Source: an uncultured Dehalococcoidia bacterium (GTDB lineage Bacteria > Chloroflexota > Dehalococcoidia > Lucifugimonadales > CATQGZ01). Taken from it: a stretch of 64,000 nucleotides of DNA. Below are positions 42,533-51,182 of this stretch, in pieces (within the stretch, counting starts at the first letter, position 1; the number at the start of each line of letters is the position of its first letter). Both the position numbers and the translations under genes were made by a program. The stretch lies in assembly GCA_958295685.1 (NCBI GenBank), contig OY282365.1, forward strand, positions 1,178,001-1,242,000. Reading direction: 5' to 3'. The notes beneath the pieces were generated by a model that was not told where the DNA came from, did not search any database, and saw nothing but the letters and a program-made list of their open reading frames with translations.

Positions 42533-43468
42533 ATGAGAATAGACGATGAACTGTCTCCCTTCACGCCCGGCCGTGACTCGCTGGTCACCGTCGGTGTGTT
42601 CGACGGCGTCCATCGTGGGCACGCGCACCTGATTTCCAGGCTGATCGAGGACGCCTCGGCGCTGGGGAAGCTGTCGGGGGTCGTCACGTTCCGGGAACAC
42701 CCTGCCGAGCTCCTCGATCCGGACTTCCGCCCCCGGTACATCACCGCCCTGTGTGAAAGGGTGCGGCTGCTTCGGGGGTTGGGGGTCGACTTCGTCGCTC
42801 TGGTCACGTTCGACCGCGAGCTCTCGACCCTGCGCGCGGTCGACTTCATCTCGCTTCTCCGACGTCATCTGAGGGCCTCCGGGCTCGTCGTAGGGCCGGA
42901 CTTCGCTATGGGACACAGGCGGGAGGGTGACGTGGGAACCCTGTCGGCGATGGGTCGGGAGATGGGGTTCTCGGTTACGGTGGTCGACCCACTCCGTGAG
43001 GACGGGGAGACGGTGAGGAGCACGGTTATCAGAGAGGCGGTCGCTGCCGGAGACGTGGCGGCGGCCTCCGGCCTTCTCGGCCGCCGCTTCGCGCTCGAGG
43101 GCAGGGTGGTCAAGGGAGCAGGCAGGGGCCGGACGCTCGGCATACCGACGGCCAACCTGCTCGTCCCGGAGGGCATGGCCGTGCCCGGCGACGGTATCTA
43201 CGCCGCGTGGGCCCACGTACCGGACGGGCCGCGCATGGCAGCCGCCAGCATAGGGACCCGTCCGACGTTCGGCGAGACCGAGCGCTCGATAGAGGCGTTC
43301 GTCCTCGACTTCGACGGCGACCTGTACGGGCGGAACGTGCGGCTCGAGTTCGTCGAGCGGCTGAGGGACGAGGAGAGGTACGACTCCATCGACGCCCTCC
43401 TGAAGCAGATCGACCTGGACGTCGCTCGGACCAGGTCGCTGCTGAGTGGGCGGCGGGTTGGAGCGTAG
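42533..43468 (+). CDS. ribF: Bifunctional riboflavin kinase/FAD synthetase
   Basis: 311 aa. N-terminal FAD-synthetase nucleotidyl transferase with VTVGVFDGVHRGHAHLI (HxGH) and the STVIREAV signature. C-terminal riboflavin kinase with GRTLGIPTANL (the PTAN metal/ATP motif at about 203-210) and the EAFVLDFDGDLYG catalytic stretch. Makes FMN and FAD. ATG 42533, six nt after the aroH stop, so it belongs to the trpA-aroH unit. Confidence 0.95.
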   Translation: MRIDDELSPFTPGRDSLVTVGVFDGVHRGHAHLISRLIEDASALGKLSGVVTFREHPAELLDPDFRPRYITALCERVRLLRGLGVDFVALVTFDRELSTLRAVDFISLLRRHLRASGLVVGPDFAMGHRREGDVGTLSAMGREMGFSVTVVDPLREDGETVRSTVIREAVAAGDVAAASGLLGRRFALEGRVVKGAGRGRTLGIPTANLLVPEGMAVPGDGIYAAWAHVPDGPRMAAASIGTRPTFGETERSIEAFVLDFDGDLYGRNVRLEFVERLRDEERYDSIDALLKQIDLDVARTRSLLSGRRVGA

Positions 43469-43492
43469 GGGTATAATGGCCTCGGACACGTC

Positions 43493-44695
43493 ATGAACGA
43501 CAGCCGCCTTCACCGCCTGCTGAGACGGGGCGTAACCGAGATCATCGTGGAGTCCGAGCTCATCGAGCTGCTCGAGACCGGCAGACCCCTGCGTCTGAAG
43601 ATCGGCTTCGACCCCAGCGCTCCCGACATCCACGTCGGCCACTCCGTGCCGCTCCGAAAGCTGCGCCAGCTCCAGGAGCTCGGGCACACTGTGGTCCTGA
43701 TAGTCGGAGACTGGACGGCGCAGATAGGCGACCCCAGCGGCCGCTCCCGCACCAGGCCCATGCTCACCCGCGAGCAGGTCATGGCGAACGCCGAGACCTA
43801 CATGGCGCAGTTCTTCAAGATCATCGACCCCGACAGGACCGAGACCCGCTTCCAGAGCGACTGGTTCGGCCCCTTCACGCTGAGCGACGTGATCGGGCTG
43901 ACCAGCCGGTTCACCGTCGCCCAGTTCCTAGCGAGAGAGGACTTCGCCAAGCGCTACAGGGCCAACCAGCCCATCGCCATCACCGAGTTGCTCTACCCGC
44001 TCCTCCAGGCGTACGACTCCATCGCCGTCGAGTCCGACGTCGAGTTCGGCGGCACCGACCAGAAGTTCAACCTTCTGGTCGGAAGAGACCTCCAGGGGAT
44101 GATGGGCCAGAGGCCCCAGCACTGCTTCATCACGCCGCTCCTTCCCGGCACCGACGGGGTGCAGAAGATGAGCAAGAGCCTGGGGAACTACATCGGTATC
44201 GACGAGCTGCCCAACGACGTCTACGGGAAGACGATGTCCCTCCCGGACTCCGTGGTGGCCGCCTACATCGAAAACGCCACCGACGTTCCCGACGAGGAGG
44301 TCGAGGAGATGAAGCGCGCCTCCGCGGACGCCTCCGCCGACCGCATGGGTATGAAGAAGCGGCTGGCCCGCGAGCTTGTGGCCCAGTTTCATGGCGGCGC
44401 CGCCGCCCTGGACGCGGAGCGGCGCTTCGAGCGCATCGTCCAGGGACGAGAGACGCCCGACGATCTGCCGGTCTTCGACCTGCCGCCGAACCTGGAAGCC
44501 AGGCGGCTGAGCGACGTACTGGTCGGCGCGGGCATGGCGGGGAGCGCGGCCGAGGCGAAGAGGCTGATCGACCAGGGCGCGGTCAGGATCGACGACGCGC
44601 CGGTCGCGGCCAACATACCCGCGTCCACGCTGAAGTCCGGCGCCGTCATCCGCGCCGGCCGCCGCCGCTTCGTCAGGCTGCGCGGCGGCGGGTGA
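43493..44695 (+). CDS. tyrS: Tyrosyl-tRNA synthetase
   Basis: 400 aa class I synthetase. HIGH-like HVGH at PDIHVGHSVPLRKL, KMSKS in GVQKMSKSLGNYIG, and a C-terminal S4-like RNA-binding domain (ARRLSDVLVGAGMAGSAAEAKRLIDQGAVRI). TyrZ-type size and layout. A TATAAT (43472-43477) lies 15 nt before ATG 43493, so transcription starts only about 9 nt upstream and there is no room for a T-box leader. Confidence 0.95.
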   Translation: MNDSRLHRLLRRGVTEIIVESELIELLETGRPLRLKIGFDPSAPDIHVGHSVPLRKLRQLQELGHTVVLIVGDWTAQIGDPSGRSRTRPMLTREQVMANAETYMAQFFKIIDPDRTETRFQSDWFGPFTLSDVIGLTSRFTVAQFLAREDFAKRYRANQPIAITELLYPLLQAYDSIAVESDVEFGGTDQKFNLLVGRDLQGMMGQRPQHCFITPLLPGTDGVQKMSKSLGNYIGIDELPNDVYGKTMSLPDSVVAAYIENATDVPDEEVEEMKRASADASADRMGMKKRLARELVAQFHGGAAALDAERRFERIVQGRETPDDLPVFDLPPNLEARRLSDVLVGAGMAGSAAEAKRLIDQGAVRIDDAPVAANIPASTLKSGAVIRAGRRRFVRLRGGG

Positions 44696-44709
44696 CTTTG
44701 CGGTCATAG

Positions 44710-45495
44710 TTATTCACCTGTAGCGAACCCGCCCTTGATCTCATGGGTAAGCACTTGGCGAACTTGACCGATAATTGTTAGCAATTCAGCGTATGTTCCT
44801 GAGCCACCGAGGTAATCCCACAGTTCGTCACCCATCAAGACTTGCTTGTCCATGTCCATGATTCGCTTTGTGAAAGAGTGTCGATACTTATCGCGAGTGA
44901 CGTATGGATTGTAGGTTAGACCTAAGAACGCCTTGGCCTGGCTGACTCTCTGGCGGCTCATTATGGCAAGGTAATAGAGTAGCTTCCTTTTTGACTCAGC
45001 AGCGATGTCGAGGTTTGGAAGCGGACTTTTCAGCTCAATGAATAGGGGACCATGCTCAAAATCATTGATGTATAGATCAGCTGTCACTGACCTAGTAGCC
45101 TGCCCTCCACCACGAGAGTTTAGAATATCTTGCAACTCGCTATTGTGGTTAGGCCGTCGAGGAGTTTCGCGTGTCCTCAATTCTGTAACGATTTGCTCTA
45201 TCATGTTGATCGCTGCATCGTTCAGTAAGCCCTCAATTCTGTGTTCGATAAATACTTCTTTGAATCGATCTTCTGCGATCGATTTGGCTAGAGAGGGATA
45301 CAACTGAGTGCCCATTGATGTGACAACACTCCGTTCGATTCTAGCAGCTAGTATCTCCTTTTCCGGAAAGAAGATTTGGTGAAAGGGATATCCTTGCCTG
45401 ATATCGTCTAGTGTCCACTTGTTTAGCTTAGGAAACTGGCTTACGGCGAATTCCCTGAGAACCTCAAACACAGTGCTTTTTGTTGAATCCTTCAT
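44710..45495 (-). CDS. Type II restriction endonuclease, TdeIII-like
   Basis: 261 aa. The PD-(D/E)xK core is visible as VTADLYINDFEHGPLFIELKSPLPN (about 137-161; Asp ... E-x-K). Size and sequence pattern recall the TdeIII family, whose founder is reported to cut GGNCC; that specificity is recalled, not shown here. It follows the methyltransferase gene by 3 nt on the same strand. Base composition is visibly more AT-rich than neighbours. Confidence 0.75.
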   Translation of the reverse strand: MKDSTKSTVFEVLREFAVSQFPKLNKWTLDDIRQGYPFHQIFFPEKEILAARIERSVVTSMGTQLYPSLAKSIAEDRFKEVFIEHRIEGLLNDAAINMIEQIVTELRTRETPRRPNHNSELQDILNSRGGGQATRSVTADLYINDFEHGPLFIELKSPLPNLDIAAESKRKLLYYLAIMSRQRVSQAKAFLGLTYNPYVTRDKYRHSFTKRIMDMDKQVLMGDELWDYLGGSGTYAELLTIIGQVRQVLTHEIKGGFATGE

Positions 45496-45498
45496 GGA

Positions 45499-46716
45499 CT
45501 AATCTTCTCGTGCCCAGATAAAGACACTCTCAAAGAAATTACCTGCCCGTCTGCCTGTGCGCCTGTTCACATGCCTTTCCAGGCGACCTTCAAGGCGCAG
45601 TCCTACTCGCTCTCTGATCTCATCGTAAAGGCCGAGTTTGTCGTTTACTATTACTACCATACGCCCATTCCTCGAAAGGCTGGCCTTTACGTTCTTGAAC
45701 GACTCGACTATGTTATCAACGTATTCGGTTCGTGCACGAAGTGAAAGTCCTCTCGCTGCGGGGCCGATCTCCTTATTTGCCTTCCATTGCAATCCCAGCA
45801 GTTCATACGCATACTTATGCTGTTCGTGATAGTCAATCAGGCCAACATATGGCGGCGACGTGATTACGAGGTCGTGTCTAGGAAACTGCACTGTTCTGGC
45901 ATCATCAGTGATGATTGATAGTGCGACATTCTTTCTGATGGCTGCGAATTCGCGTATCCGCCTCAGAGTGTCGTTGCTGTACCTCTTGATGAACTGTGCC
46001 GCATCCTCGGTTGGTTTGCAGATTCGACTATGTTTATAGCATTGGTATGACTCAGTTTGGGGTCGCTTCGGAAAGTCAAGGTCAAAGTGAGTGGTGCGAC
46101 GGGCTGATCGGGCTGCTCGAGAGAGGATAACCTTTAGCACGTCACTGTACTTGTAGTCGTCAATCGACGATCTATATGCAAGTAGCGAATCAAGGGCAGA
46201 CGGTGCAAACCAAGACGTGAGATAGCCGCTATAAAGTGCTTCCTTCCGTTCACGCAGCGCTAGAGTCGGACTCGAAAGTACGCGATTTAGAGCATCTTGA
46301 ACTTCGAACTCCAGGAGTTCAAGATCGTATTGGTTAGCCTTGACTCTGGTCATCAGTGTGTTGAACTCGGAAATGTCGCACCCGATAGCATTTACCCCAA
46401 GTGTAGCAGCTTCTACCAAAGTTGTGCCTGAGCCACAGAACGGGTCACATACAGTGCTTGGCTCGAACTTGCGAAGGAATATCTCGACTAGCTGCGGTAC
46501 GAACTTACCTAGGTAGGGATGCAGCCTGTGTACGTGTTTGGTTCGGATACGCTCTGGCAAATCCCTTTCTCGCCAGTTCAGATTAAGAGACTCAAGGTCC
46601 ATGCTCGGATTGACAGCATCGAACTCTGTGAACGGGGTATCGGGGTACTGAGGCGAATATCCGTATGTATCTACGGTATCGCTAGACGAACTTGGGGACT
46701 CAATAATGGCAGTCAT
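45499..46716 (-). CDS. DNA methyltransferase (amino-methylating, N4/N6 type) of the R-M system
   Basis: 405 aa. AdoMet motif I VCDPFCGSGTTLVEAATLG (about 89-107) and catalytic motif IV SPPYVGLIDYHEQH (about 284-297) in the order IV after I. The SPPY form is typical of N4-cytosine methylases; N6-adenine cannot be excluded. It protects the host from the adjacent nuclease. The gene uses more AT-rich codons than its surroundings, a sign of acquisition. Confidence 0.88.
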   Translation of the reverse strand: MTAIIESPSSSSDTVDTYGYSPQYPDTPFTEFDAVNPSMDLESLNLNWRERDLPERIRTKHVHRLHPYLGKFVPQLVEIFLRKFEPSTVCDPFCGSGTTLVEAATLGVNAIGCDISEFNTLMTRVKANQYDLELLEFEVQDALNRVLSSPTLALRERKEALYSGYLTSWFAPSALDSLLAYRSSIDDYKYSDVLKVILSRAARSARRTTHFDLDFPKRPQTESYQCYKHSRICKPTEDAAQFIKRYSNDTLRRIREFAAIRKNVALSIITDDARTVQFPRHDLVITSPPYVGLIDYHEQHKYAYELLGLQWKANKEIGPAARGLSLRARTEYVDNIVESFKNVKASLSRNGRMVVIVNDKLGLYDEIRERVGLRLEGRLERHVNRRTGRRAGNFFESVFIWARED

Positions 46717-46728
46717 ATGAGCATCTCA

Positions 46729-47391
46729 TCAGTGTATTCCGAGCCTGGCGGAGAACCGTCCCTGGATTGCGTCTAGGAACTCTTGCATGTCGCTGCGGTC
46801 GTACAGTATGGCCGCGTCCCTGAATTGTTCGAGGTTGCCGACGAGCCGACTCGACGGAGTGTCCGGCATGGCCAAGAGGACATCCGCAAGGTCGTCTTCT
46901 GTCATATTGTCCAGTCGGCCGGACTTCCTGAAGTCGAGGAACGACTGCGAGCGTTCCATGGAGCGCAGCAGCCGACCAGACCGCGTCCTCAACTCACTCT
47001 TCAGACTCCGGCCTCCTTCAGGCGACGACTGGCCCAGCTGCCGCTCTACCCGCTCGGCGACATCGAGCCCACGCTGGGTCAGCCTGAAGCCGTCCTTGAC
47101 GCTGCCGACTATGTACTTCTTGTCAGTCCGTGACCGCAGCCAGCTCTTGTTGACCACGGCCGAGTCCGGCCATTCGGGGTAGCCTCTGAGGCTAAACCTC
47201 TTGGGGAATAGCTTGAAGGCCTCCGCTACTATATCCTCAAAAGTTGTCTGGGAGCCGTTGCCGGCGGTCAGCCGGTAGACCGCATACGTCACCAGATCGT
47301 CATAGCTGATGTGTTCGTATGCTGTTGCGACTGCTGATTGTGCCGGCGCCACTTTCGCCCTCCGACTCGTTTGGTTACGCTGTCCAAGCAC
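46729..47391 (-). CDS. Hypothetical protein of the R-M island (winged-helix-like N-terminus)
   Basis: 220 aa. The N-terminal half (SYDDLVTYAVYRLTAGNGSQTTFEDIVAE through GFRLTQRGLDVAERVERQL) has the helix-turn-helix then wing pattern of a DNA-binding domain. The C-terminal half (residues about 135-215) is helical. It begins 3 nt after the 94-aa gene and ends 12 nt before the methyltransferase. It may be a regulator or specificity accessory of the system; this is inference from position. Confidence 0.6.
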   Translation of the reverse strand: MLGQRNQTSRRAKVAPAQSAVATAYEHISYDDLVTYAVYRLTAGNGSQTTFEDIVAEAFKLFPKRFSLRGYPEWPDSAVVNKSWLRSRTDKKYIVGSVKDGFRLTQRGLDVAERVERQLGQSSPEGGRSLKSELRTRSGRLLRSMERSQSFLDFRKSGRLDNMTEDDLADVLLAMPDTPSSRLVGNLEQFRDAAILYDRSDMQEFLDAIQGRFSARLGIH

Positions 47392-47394
47392 GGC

Positions 47395-47679
47395 TCACGA
47401 ACCTAGGTGTAGCATTATCGTATCGTCGTCCCATGGGAGCCCGTCTACCCAGCCGTGGATCTCCTCTTGGTCGTGCTGAGGGATCCCGTTGCGCGAGGCA
47501 TACTCTTTCAACTGCTCCAGCAAGTTCTCCCGGCTGAACTCCACGAACGTGTTGAAGGCATCAGAGCCGTTCCAGTCGGCTTCCTCCGGGCTGTGTTGCA
47601 GGTGCTTTGCGAATTCATAGGTCGGATTGTCCACGTGGGGCAAGTACTTGATCTGCACAACGCCAACGTCGAGTCCCAA
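47395..47679 (-). CDS. Hypothetical protein (94 aa), first gene of the R-M island
   Basis: Small acidic protein (MGLDVGVVQIKYLPH..., Asp/Glu/His-rich). It resembles no family I can name and has no membrane segment. Its stop lies 3 nt before the 220-aa gene, so the four genes 47679 to 44710 look like one operon. It could be a regulator, or merely hitchhiking with the island. Confidence 0.5.
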   Translation of the reverse strand: MGLDVGVVQIKYLPHVDNPTYEFAKHLQHSPEEADWNGSDAFNTFVEFSRENLLEQLKEYASRNGIPQHDQEEIHGWVDGLPWDDDTIMLHLGS

Positions 47680-47727
47680 TGTTTCACCTCACTAGGTTTG
47701 TGGGACCAGATATTCTAACGGACCCTG

Positions 47728-49071
47728 TCAAGCCTTGTCCTCGGGATTAGGCGCAAGCCGTGCGCGCAGTTCGTCCGGCAGGCGGTGGATGGGTACGCGC
47801 TGCTGGGTCATGGTGTCGCGGTCGCGTATGGTGACCGCGCGGTCGTCGAGTGTGTCGAAGTCCACCGTCACGCAAACGGGGGTGCCGATTTCGTCCTGGC
47901 GGCGGTATCGCCTGCCGATGCTCTGGGCATCGTCGTACTGGACGAGGCCGTCCACGGCGCGGGACTGGCGGATGATGCCGAGCACCTCTCGCGCGGTGGG
48001 CGTGAGCCTGTCGTTGCGGCTGAGTGGCAGGACGGCGGCTTTGACCGGGGCGATGGTTGGGTGGAGCTTCAGGAGGACGCGCTTTTCGGGCTTGCCCTTC
48101 GCGCTGACGGCCTCCTCCTCGCGGTAGGCGTCGACGAGGAAGGTCAGAACGGCGCGGTCGACGCCGAAGGAGGGTTCGATTACGTATGGGACCACGTGTT
48201 GGCCGAGGCGGTCGTCGAAGTATGACAGGGCTTCGCCGCTGGCTTGGGCGTGGGCGTTGAGGTCATAGTCAGCGCGGTTGGCGGTGCCCTGTATCTCGCC
48301 CCAGCCCCACGGGAAGCGGTACTCGATGTCGGAGGTGGCCCTGGAGTAGTGGGAGAGCTCGTCCGGCTCGTGCGGTCGGACGCGGAGTCGGGACTCGTCG
48401 ACGCCGAGGCGCGTGTACCATCGGAGGGACTCGTCGATCCATCGGCGGTGCCATTCGTCGTCCTCGCCGGGTGGGACGAAGAACTCGATCTCCATCATCT
48501 CGAACTCGCGTGTGCGGAAGATGAATCCGCCGGTGGTGATCTCGTTTCGGAAGGCCTTGCCGATCTGGGCTATGCCGAAGGGCGGTTTGCGTCGGGACGC
48601 GGTGAGCACGTTGGCGAAGTTGACGAAGATGCCCTGGGCGGTTTCGGGGCGCAGGTGGACGGTGTTCTGCTCGGAGCGTACTGGGCCGAGGTGTGTCTCG
48701 AACATGAGGTTGAACATTCGGGGTTCGGAGAGTCCTCCGCCGCACTCGGGGCAGGCGTCGGCCTCGATCTTGTCTTCCCGCCAGCGCCTGCGGCACACGG
48801 CGCACTCGACGAGGGGGTCGGAGAAGCTGTCGACGTGTCCGCTGGCCTGCCAGACGCCGGGGTGCATGATCACGGCGGAGTCGAGGCCGACCACGTCGTC
48901 CCGCTGAAGCACCATATCCCGCCACCAGGAGTCCTTGACGCTGCGCTTGAGCTCGGCTCCGAGTGGGCCGTAGTCCCAGGCGCTGGCGAGGCCGCCGTAT
49001 ATCTCGCTGCTGCGGAATATGAAGCCCCTGCGCTTGCAGAGGGAGGCCAGCTTGTCAATGTCGAGGGACAC
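47728..49071 (-). CDS. glyS: Glycyl-tRNA synthetase (class II, single-chain dimeric type)
   Basis: 447 aa. Class II motifs: IYGGLASAWDYGPLGAELKR, motif 2 around QIGKAFRNEITTGGFIFRTREFEMME, motif 3 PSFGVDRAVLTFLV. A CxxC...CxxC insert (ECAVCRRRWREDKIEADACPECGG) binds zinc. This is the alpha2 type of Thermus, Archaea and eukaryotes, not alpha2beta2. GTG 49071 is preferred because AGGGAG lies 6 nt upstream; ATG 49077 overlaps that site. A TATAAT (49105-49100) precedes it, and element A copy 4 lies just upstream, co-oriented. Confidence 0.94.
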   Translation of the reverse strand: MSLDIDKLASLCKRRGFIFRSSEIYGGLASAWDYGPLGAELKRSVKDSWWRDMVLQRDDVVGLDSAVIMHPGVWQASGHVDSFSDPLVECAVCRRRWREDKIEADACPECGGGLSEPRMFNLMFETHLGPVRSEQNTVHLRPETAQGIFVNFANVLTASRRKPPFGIAQIGKAFRNEITTGGFIFRTREFEMMEIEFFVPPGEDDEWHRRWIDESLRWYTRLGVDESRLRVRPHEPDELSHYSRATSDIEYRFPWGWGEIQGTANRADYDLNAHAQASGEALSYFDDRLGQHVVPYVIEPSFGVDRAVLTFLVDAYREEEAVSAKGKPEKRVLLKLHPTIAPVKAAVLPLSRNDRLTPTAREVLGIIRQSRAVDGLVQYDDAQSIGRRYRRQDEIGTPVCVTVDFDTLDDRAVTIRDRDTMTQQRVPIHRLPDELRARLAPNPEDKA

Positions 49072-49099
49072 GCGCATCTCCCTGTGGTGGTTGGGCGCG

Positions 49100-49105
49100 A
49101 TTATA
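49100..49105 (-). promoter_or_regulatory. -10 box of glyS
   Basis: Minus-strand TATAAT at 49105-49100; start codon about 30 nt downstream. A weak ATGCCA (49129-49124) at 18-nt spacing could be the -35. It lies between glyS and element A copy 4. Confidence 0.5.
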
Positions 49106-49159
49106 CCAGCGGCTGGGGGAGCATGGCATGGCAACCCGCATCTGAAGGGCGTCGGCCCG

Positions 49160-49427
49160 CGGTTTTGCCGAAAACTGTCCCAAACTGTTCCATTTTGTCC
49201 CATCTCGTAGCTGAGGGTTCGATTTCGTGGTACAAATGTGGGGCACTTGTGGAACAGGTCTGGAACGGAACCGGAGCAGTTCTGGGACAATTGTGGGACA
49301 GGTCCCGGGGGTGAGGGCGTCCACAAGTGGCGCCCCTGCGATGATTCGGTGAACGTGGTTCGGCATGAGTACGAATGGGTTCCTTTCCATATGAGAATCG
49401 TAGTACATGGGTTCGCTGATGTCAAGG
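49160..49427 (-). mobile_element. Element A, copy 4 (upstream of glyS)
   Basis: Minus strand: TTGACA (49425-49420), 17 nt, TACGAT (49402-49397), 6 nt, ATG 49390 opening MERNPFVLMPNHVHRIIAG in frame, the RAYT/Y1 HUH-like motif. The phased units (TGTCCCACAAT, TGTCCCAGAAC, TGTTCCACAAG, TGCCCCACATT, TGTACCACGAA), core AGCTACG (plus-strand 49206-49212) and inverted GGGACA/GGAACA/GGGACA follow. Best-preserved copy; the frame from ATG stays open for over 100 codons through the repeats. Confidence 0.87.
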
Positions 49428-49433
49428 GGCTGG

Positions 49434-49523
49434 GTCAGTGGTCAGTGGTCAGTGATCAGTGGCCCCCAGACCCCTGCCAGAGGGGAGAACCCCCCTTTCG
49501 GGTCTCACGGAGACTGAACAGTT
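49434..49523. repeat. GGTCAGT short tandem array and one end of element C (copy 4, partial)
   Basis: (GGTCAGT) units repeat about four times at 49436-49464. Then comes CAGACCCCTGCCAGAGGGGA, as in element C copy 1, and GTCTCACGGAGACTGAACAGTT ending at 49523, the element C terminus. The opposite terminus is not found, so this C copy is partial and abuts element A copy 4. Confidence 0.6.
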
Positions 49524-49563
49524 ACGGCTGGCGTGGGGAATACCCTTTGCGTAGTGGTTTCAA

Positions 49564-49569
49564 TATAAT
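49564..49569 (+). promoter_or_regulatory. -10 box of the LIV transporter operon
   Basis: TATAAT at 49564-49569, about 50 nt before the GTG start of livG. No good -35 at standard spacing, so an activator may be required. Confidence 0.45.
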
Positions 49570-49620
49570 GGCGCCCGACTGCCGGCGGTGCGGGAGAGCC
49601 AGATCGCAAGGGGGGACGGC

Positions 49621-50409
49621 GTGATCGGGGACGCTCCGATTCTTCAGCTCAGGGACGTGGTGAAGGACTTCGGCGGGGTCAGGGCGGTGGACCGCTGCTC
49701 CCTGGACGTGGAGGAGGGAGCCATCACCGGGCTGATTGGCCCCAACGGAGCGGGCAAGACGACTCTCTTCAACCTGGTGTCGGGCGCGATACGGCCGACG
49801 AGCGGGGAGATACGGTTCGGCGGCAGGCGGATCGACGGGATGATGATGCACGAGACGTTCGCGCTGGGCCTGACGCGCACCTTTCAGATACCCAGAGAGA
49901 TGAAGCGGATGACGGTGCTGGACAACCTGATGCTGGTGCCGGCGCCGCAGGCGGGCGAGCGGCTGTGGGCGTCGTGGCTGACACCCTGGCGGGTGTCGCG
50001 CGAGGAGCGGCGCATCGAGTCTCAGGCGGTGGACGTGCTTAAACTGGTGAACCTCTCGCACCTCGCCAACGAGTACGCGGGCAATCTGTCCGGCGGCCAG
50101 AAGAAGCTGCTGGAGTTTGGGCGGACGCTGATGGCAGAGCCCAGGATGGTTCTGCTGGACGAGCCCGGGGCCGGTGTCAACCGCACGCTGCTGCGGGAGC
50201 TGTCGGCCAACATCCTGCAGGCCAGCGTCGAGCGCGACATCACGTTCGTGATAATCGAGCACGACATGCGCTTCATCATGACCATGTGCGACCCGATCAT
50301 CGCCATGGCCAACGGAGCGGTGGTCACCAAGGGGACTCCCACGCAGGTGCGGCAGGATCCCCGTGTGCTCGAATCCTACCTCGGAGGCTCCCAGGTTGGC
50401 GCTGCTTGA
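49621..50409 (+). CDS. livG: Branched-chain amino acid-type ABC transporter ATPase
   Basis: 262 aa. Walker A GLIGPNGAGKTTLFN (about 39-53), a long Q-loop/insert typical of LivG (RTFQIPREMKRMTVLDNLML), signature YAGNLSGGQKKLLEF, Walker B RMVLLDEPGAGVN, H-loop VIIEHDM. GTG start with an AAGGGGGG site. First of livG-livF-livH-(insert)-livM; no periplasmic binding protein in the window. Confidence 0.92.
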   Translation: MIGDAPILQLRDVVKDFGGVRAVDRCSLDVEEGAITGLIGPNGAGKTTLFNLVSGAIRPTSGEIRFGGRRIDGMMMHETFALGLTRTFQIPREMKRMTVLDNLMLVPAPQAGERLWASWLTPWRVSREERRIESQAVDVLKLVNLSHLANEYAGNLSGGQKKLLEFGRTLMAEPRMVLLDEPGAGVNRTLLRELSANILQASVERDITFVIIEHDMRFIMTMCDPIIAMANGAVVTKGTPTQVRQDPRVLESYLGGSQVGAA

Positions 50410-51100
50410 GGTGTCCGGCGTCGTGGCCGGATACGGGGAGACGGAGGTGCTGCACGGCGTGTCCATCGCCGTCGAGGACGGGGAGGTGGTGACGGTGATC
50501 GGCCCCAACGGGTGCGGGAAGTCGACGCTGATGAAGGCAGTGGTGGGCTTGGCGCGGGTTCGGGCGGGAAGCGTGCGTTTCCGGGGCGAGGACGTATCCC
50601 ACAGGCATCCCGCGCAGAGCGCGCGGATGGGTCTCTGCTACGTCCCTCAGTCCGCGAACGTCTTCCCGTCCCTGAGCATTCGGGAGAACCTGGAGATGGG
50701 GGCCTTCATCCGTGGAGACGACTACGGCGGCCGGATCGAGGAGATGTTCGAGTTGTTCCCCGACCTGGGGCTGCGTCCGGGGCAGAAGGCGGGCGGACTC
50801 TCGGGCGGACAGCGGCAGATGCTGGCAATAGCCCGCGCGCTGATGCTCGACCCGGCGCTGCTGATGCTCGACGAGCCCTCGGCGGGCCTCTCCCCGGCGG
50901 TCATGGACATGGTGTTTCAGCGGATCAGAGGCATCAACCGGGCCGGGGTGGCCCTGCTGATGGTGGAGCAGAACGCGCGGGAGGCGCTGCGGATGTCGGA
51001 CAGGGGCTATGTCCTCGTCTCCGGCGAGAACCGGCTGGAGGACAGCGGGCAGGCGCTGCTGGACAGCCCTGAAGTTGGCCGGATGTATCTGGGAGGATGA
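50396..51100 (+). CDS. livF: Branched-chain amino acid-type ABC transporter ATPase
   Basis: 234 aa. Walker A VIGPNGCGKSTLMKA, Q-loop YVPQSANVFPSLSIREN, signature AGGLSGGQRQMLAIAR, Walker B LLMLDEPSAGLS, H-loop LMVEQNAREALR. TTG 50396 is 14 nt inside livG and follows GGAGG at 8 nt; the GVVAGYGETEVLHGVS N-terminus is that of LivF. Forms the ATPase pair with LivG. Confidence 0.92.
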   Translation: MALLEVSGVVAGYGETEVLHGVSIAVEDGEVVTVIGPNGCGKSTLMKAVVGLARVRAGSVRFRGEDVSHRHPAQSARMGLCYVPQSANVFPSLSIRENLEMGAFIRGDDYGGRIEEMFELFPDLGLRPGQKAGGLSGGQRQMLAIARALMLDPALLMLDEPSAGLSPAVMDMVFQRIRGINRAGVALLMVEQNAREALRMSDRGYVLVSGENRLEDSGQALLDSPEVGRMYLGG

Positions 51101-51182
51101 GAGGCGTGACGATGCCGCGTCGGCTGGCTTGTCATCGTCAGCGTGGGCCGTCGTCAGCGGGAAACGGGATGCCAGAGGGTTT

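Noticed and set aside
41708..43687. 659-codon minus-strand ORF
   Set aside because: Antisense to trpA, aroH and ribF, all strongly supported on the plus strand.
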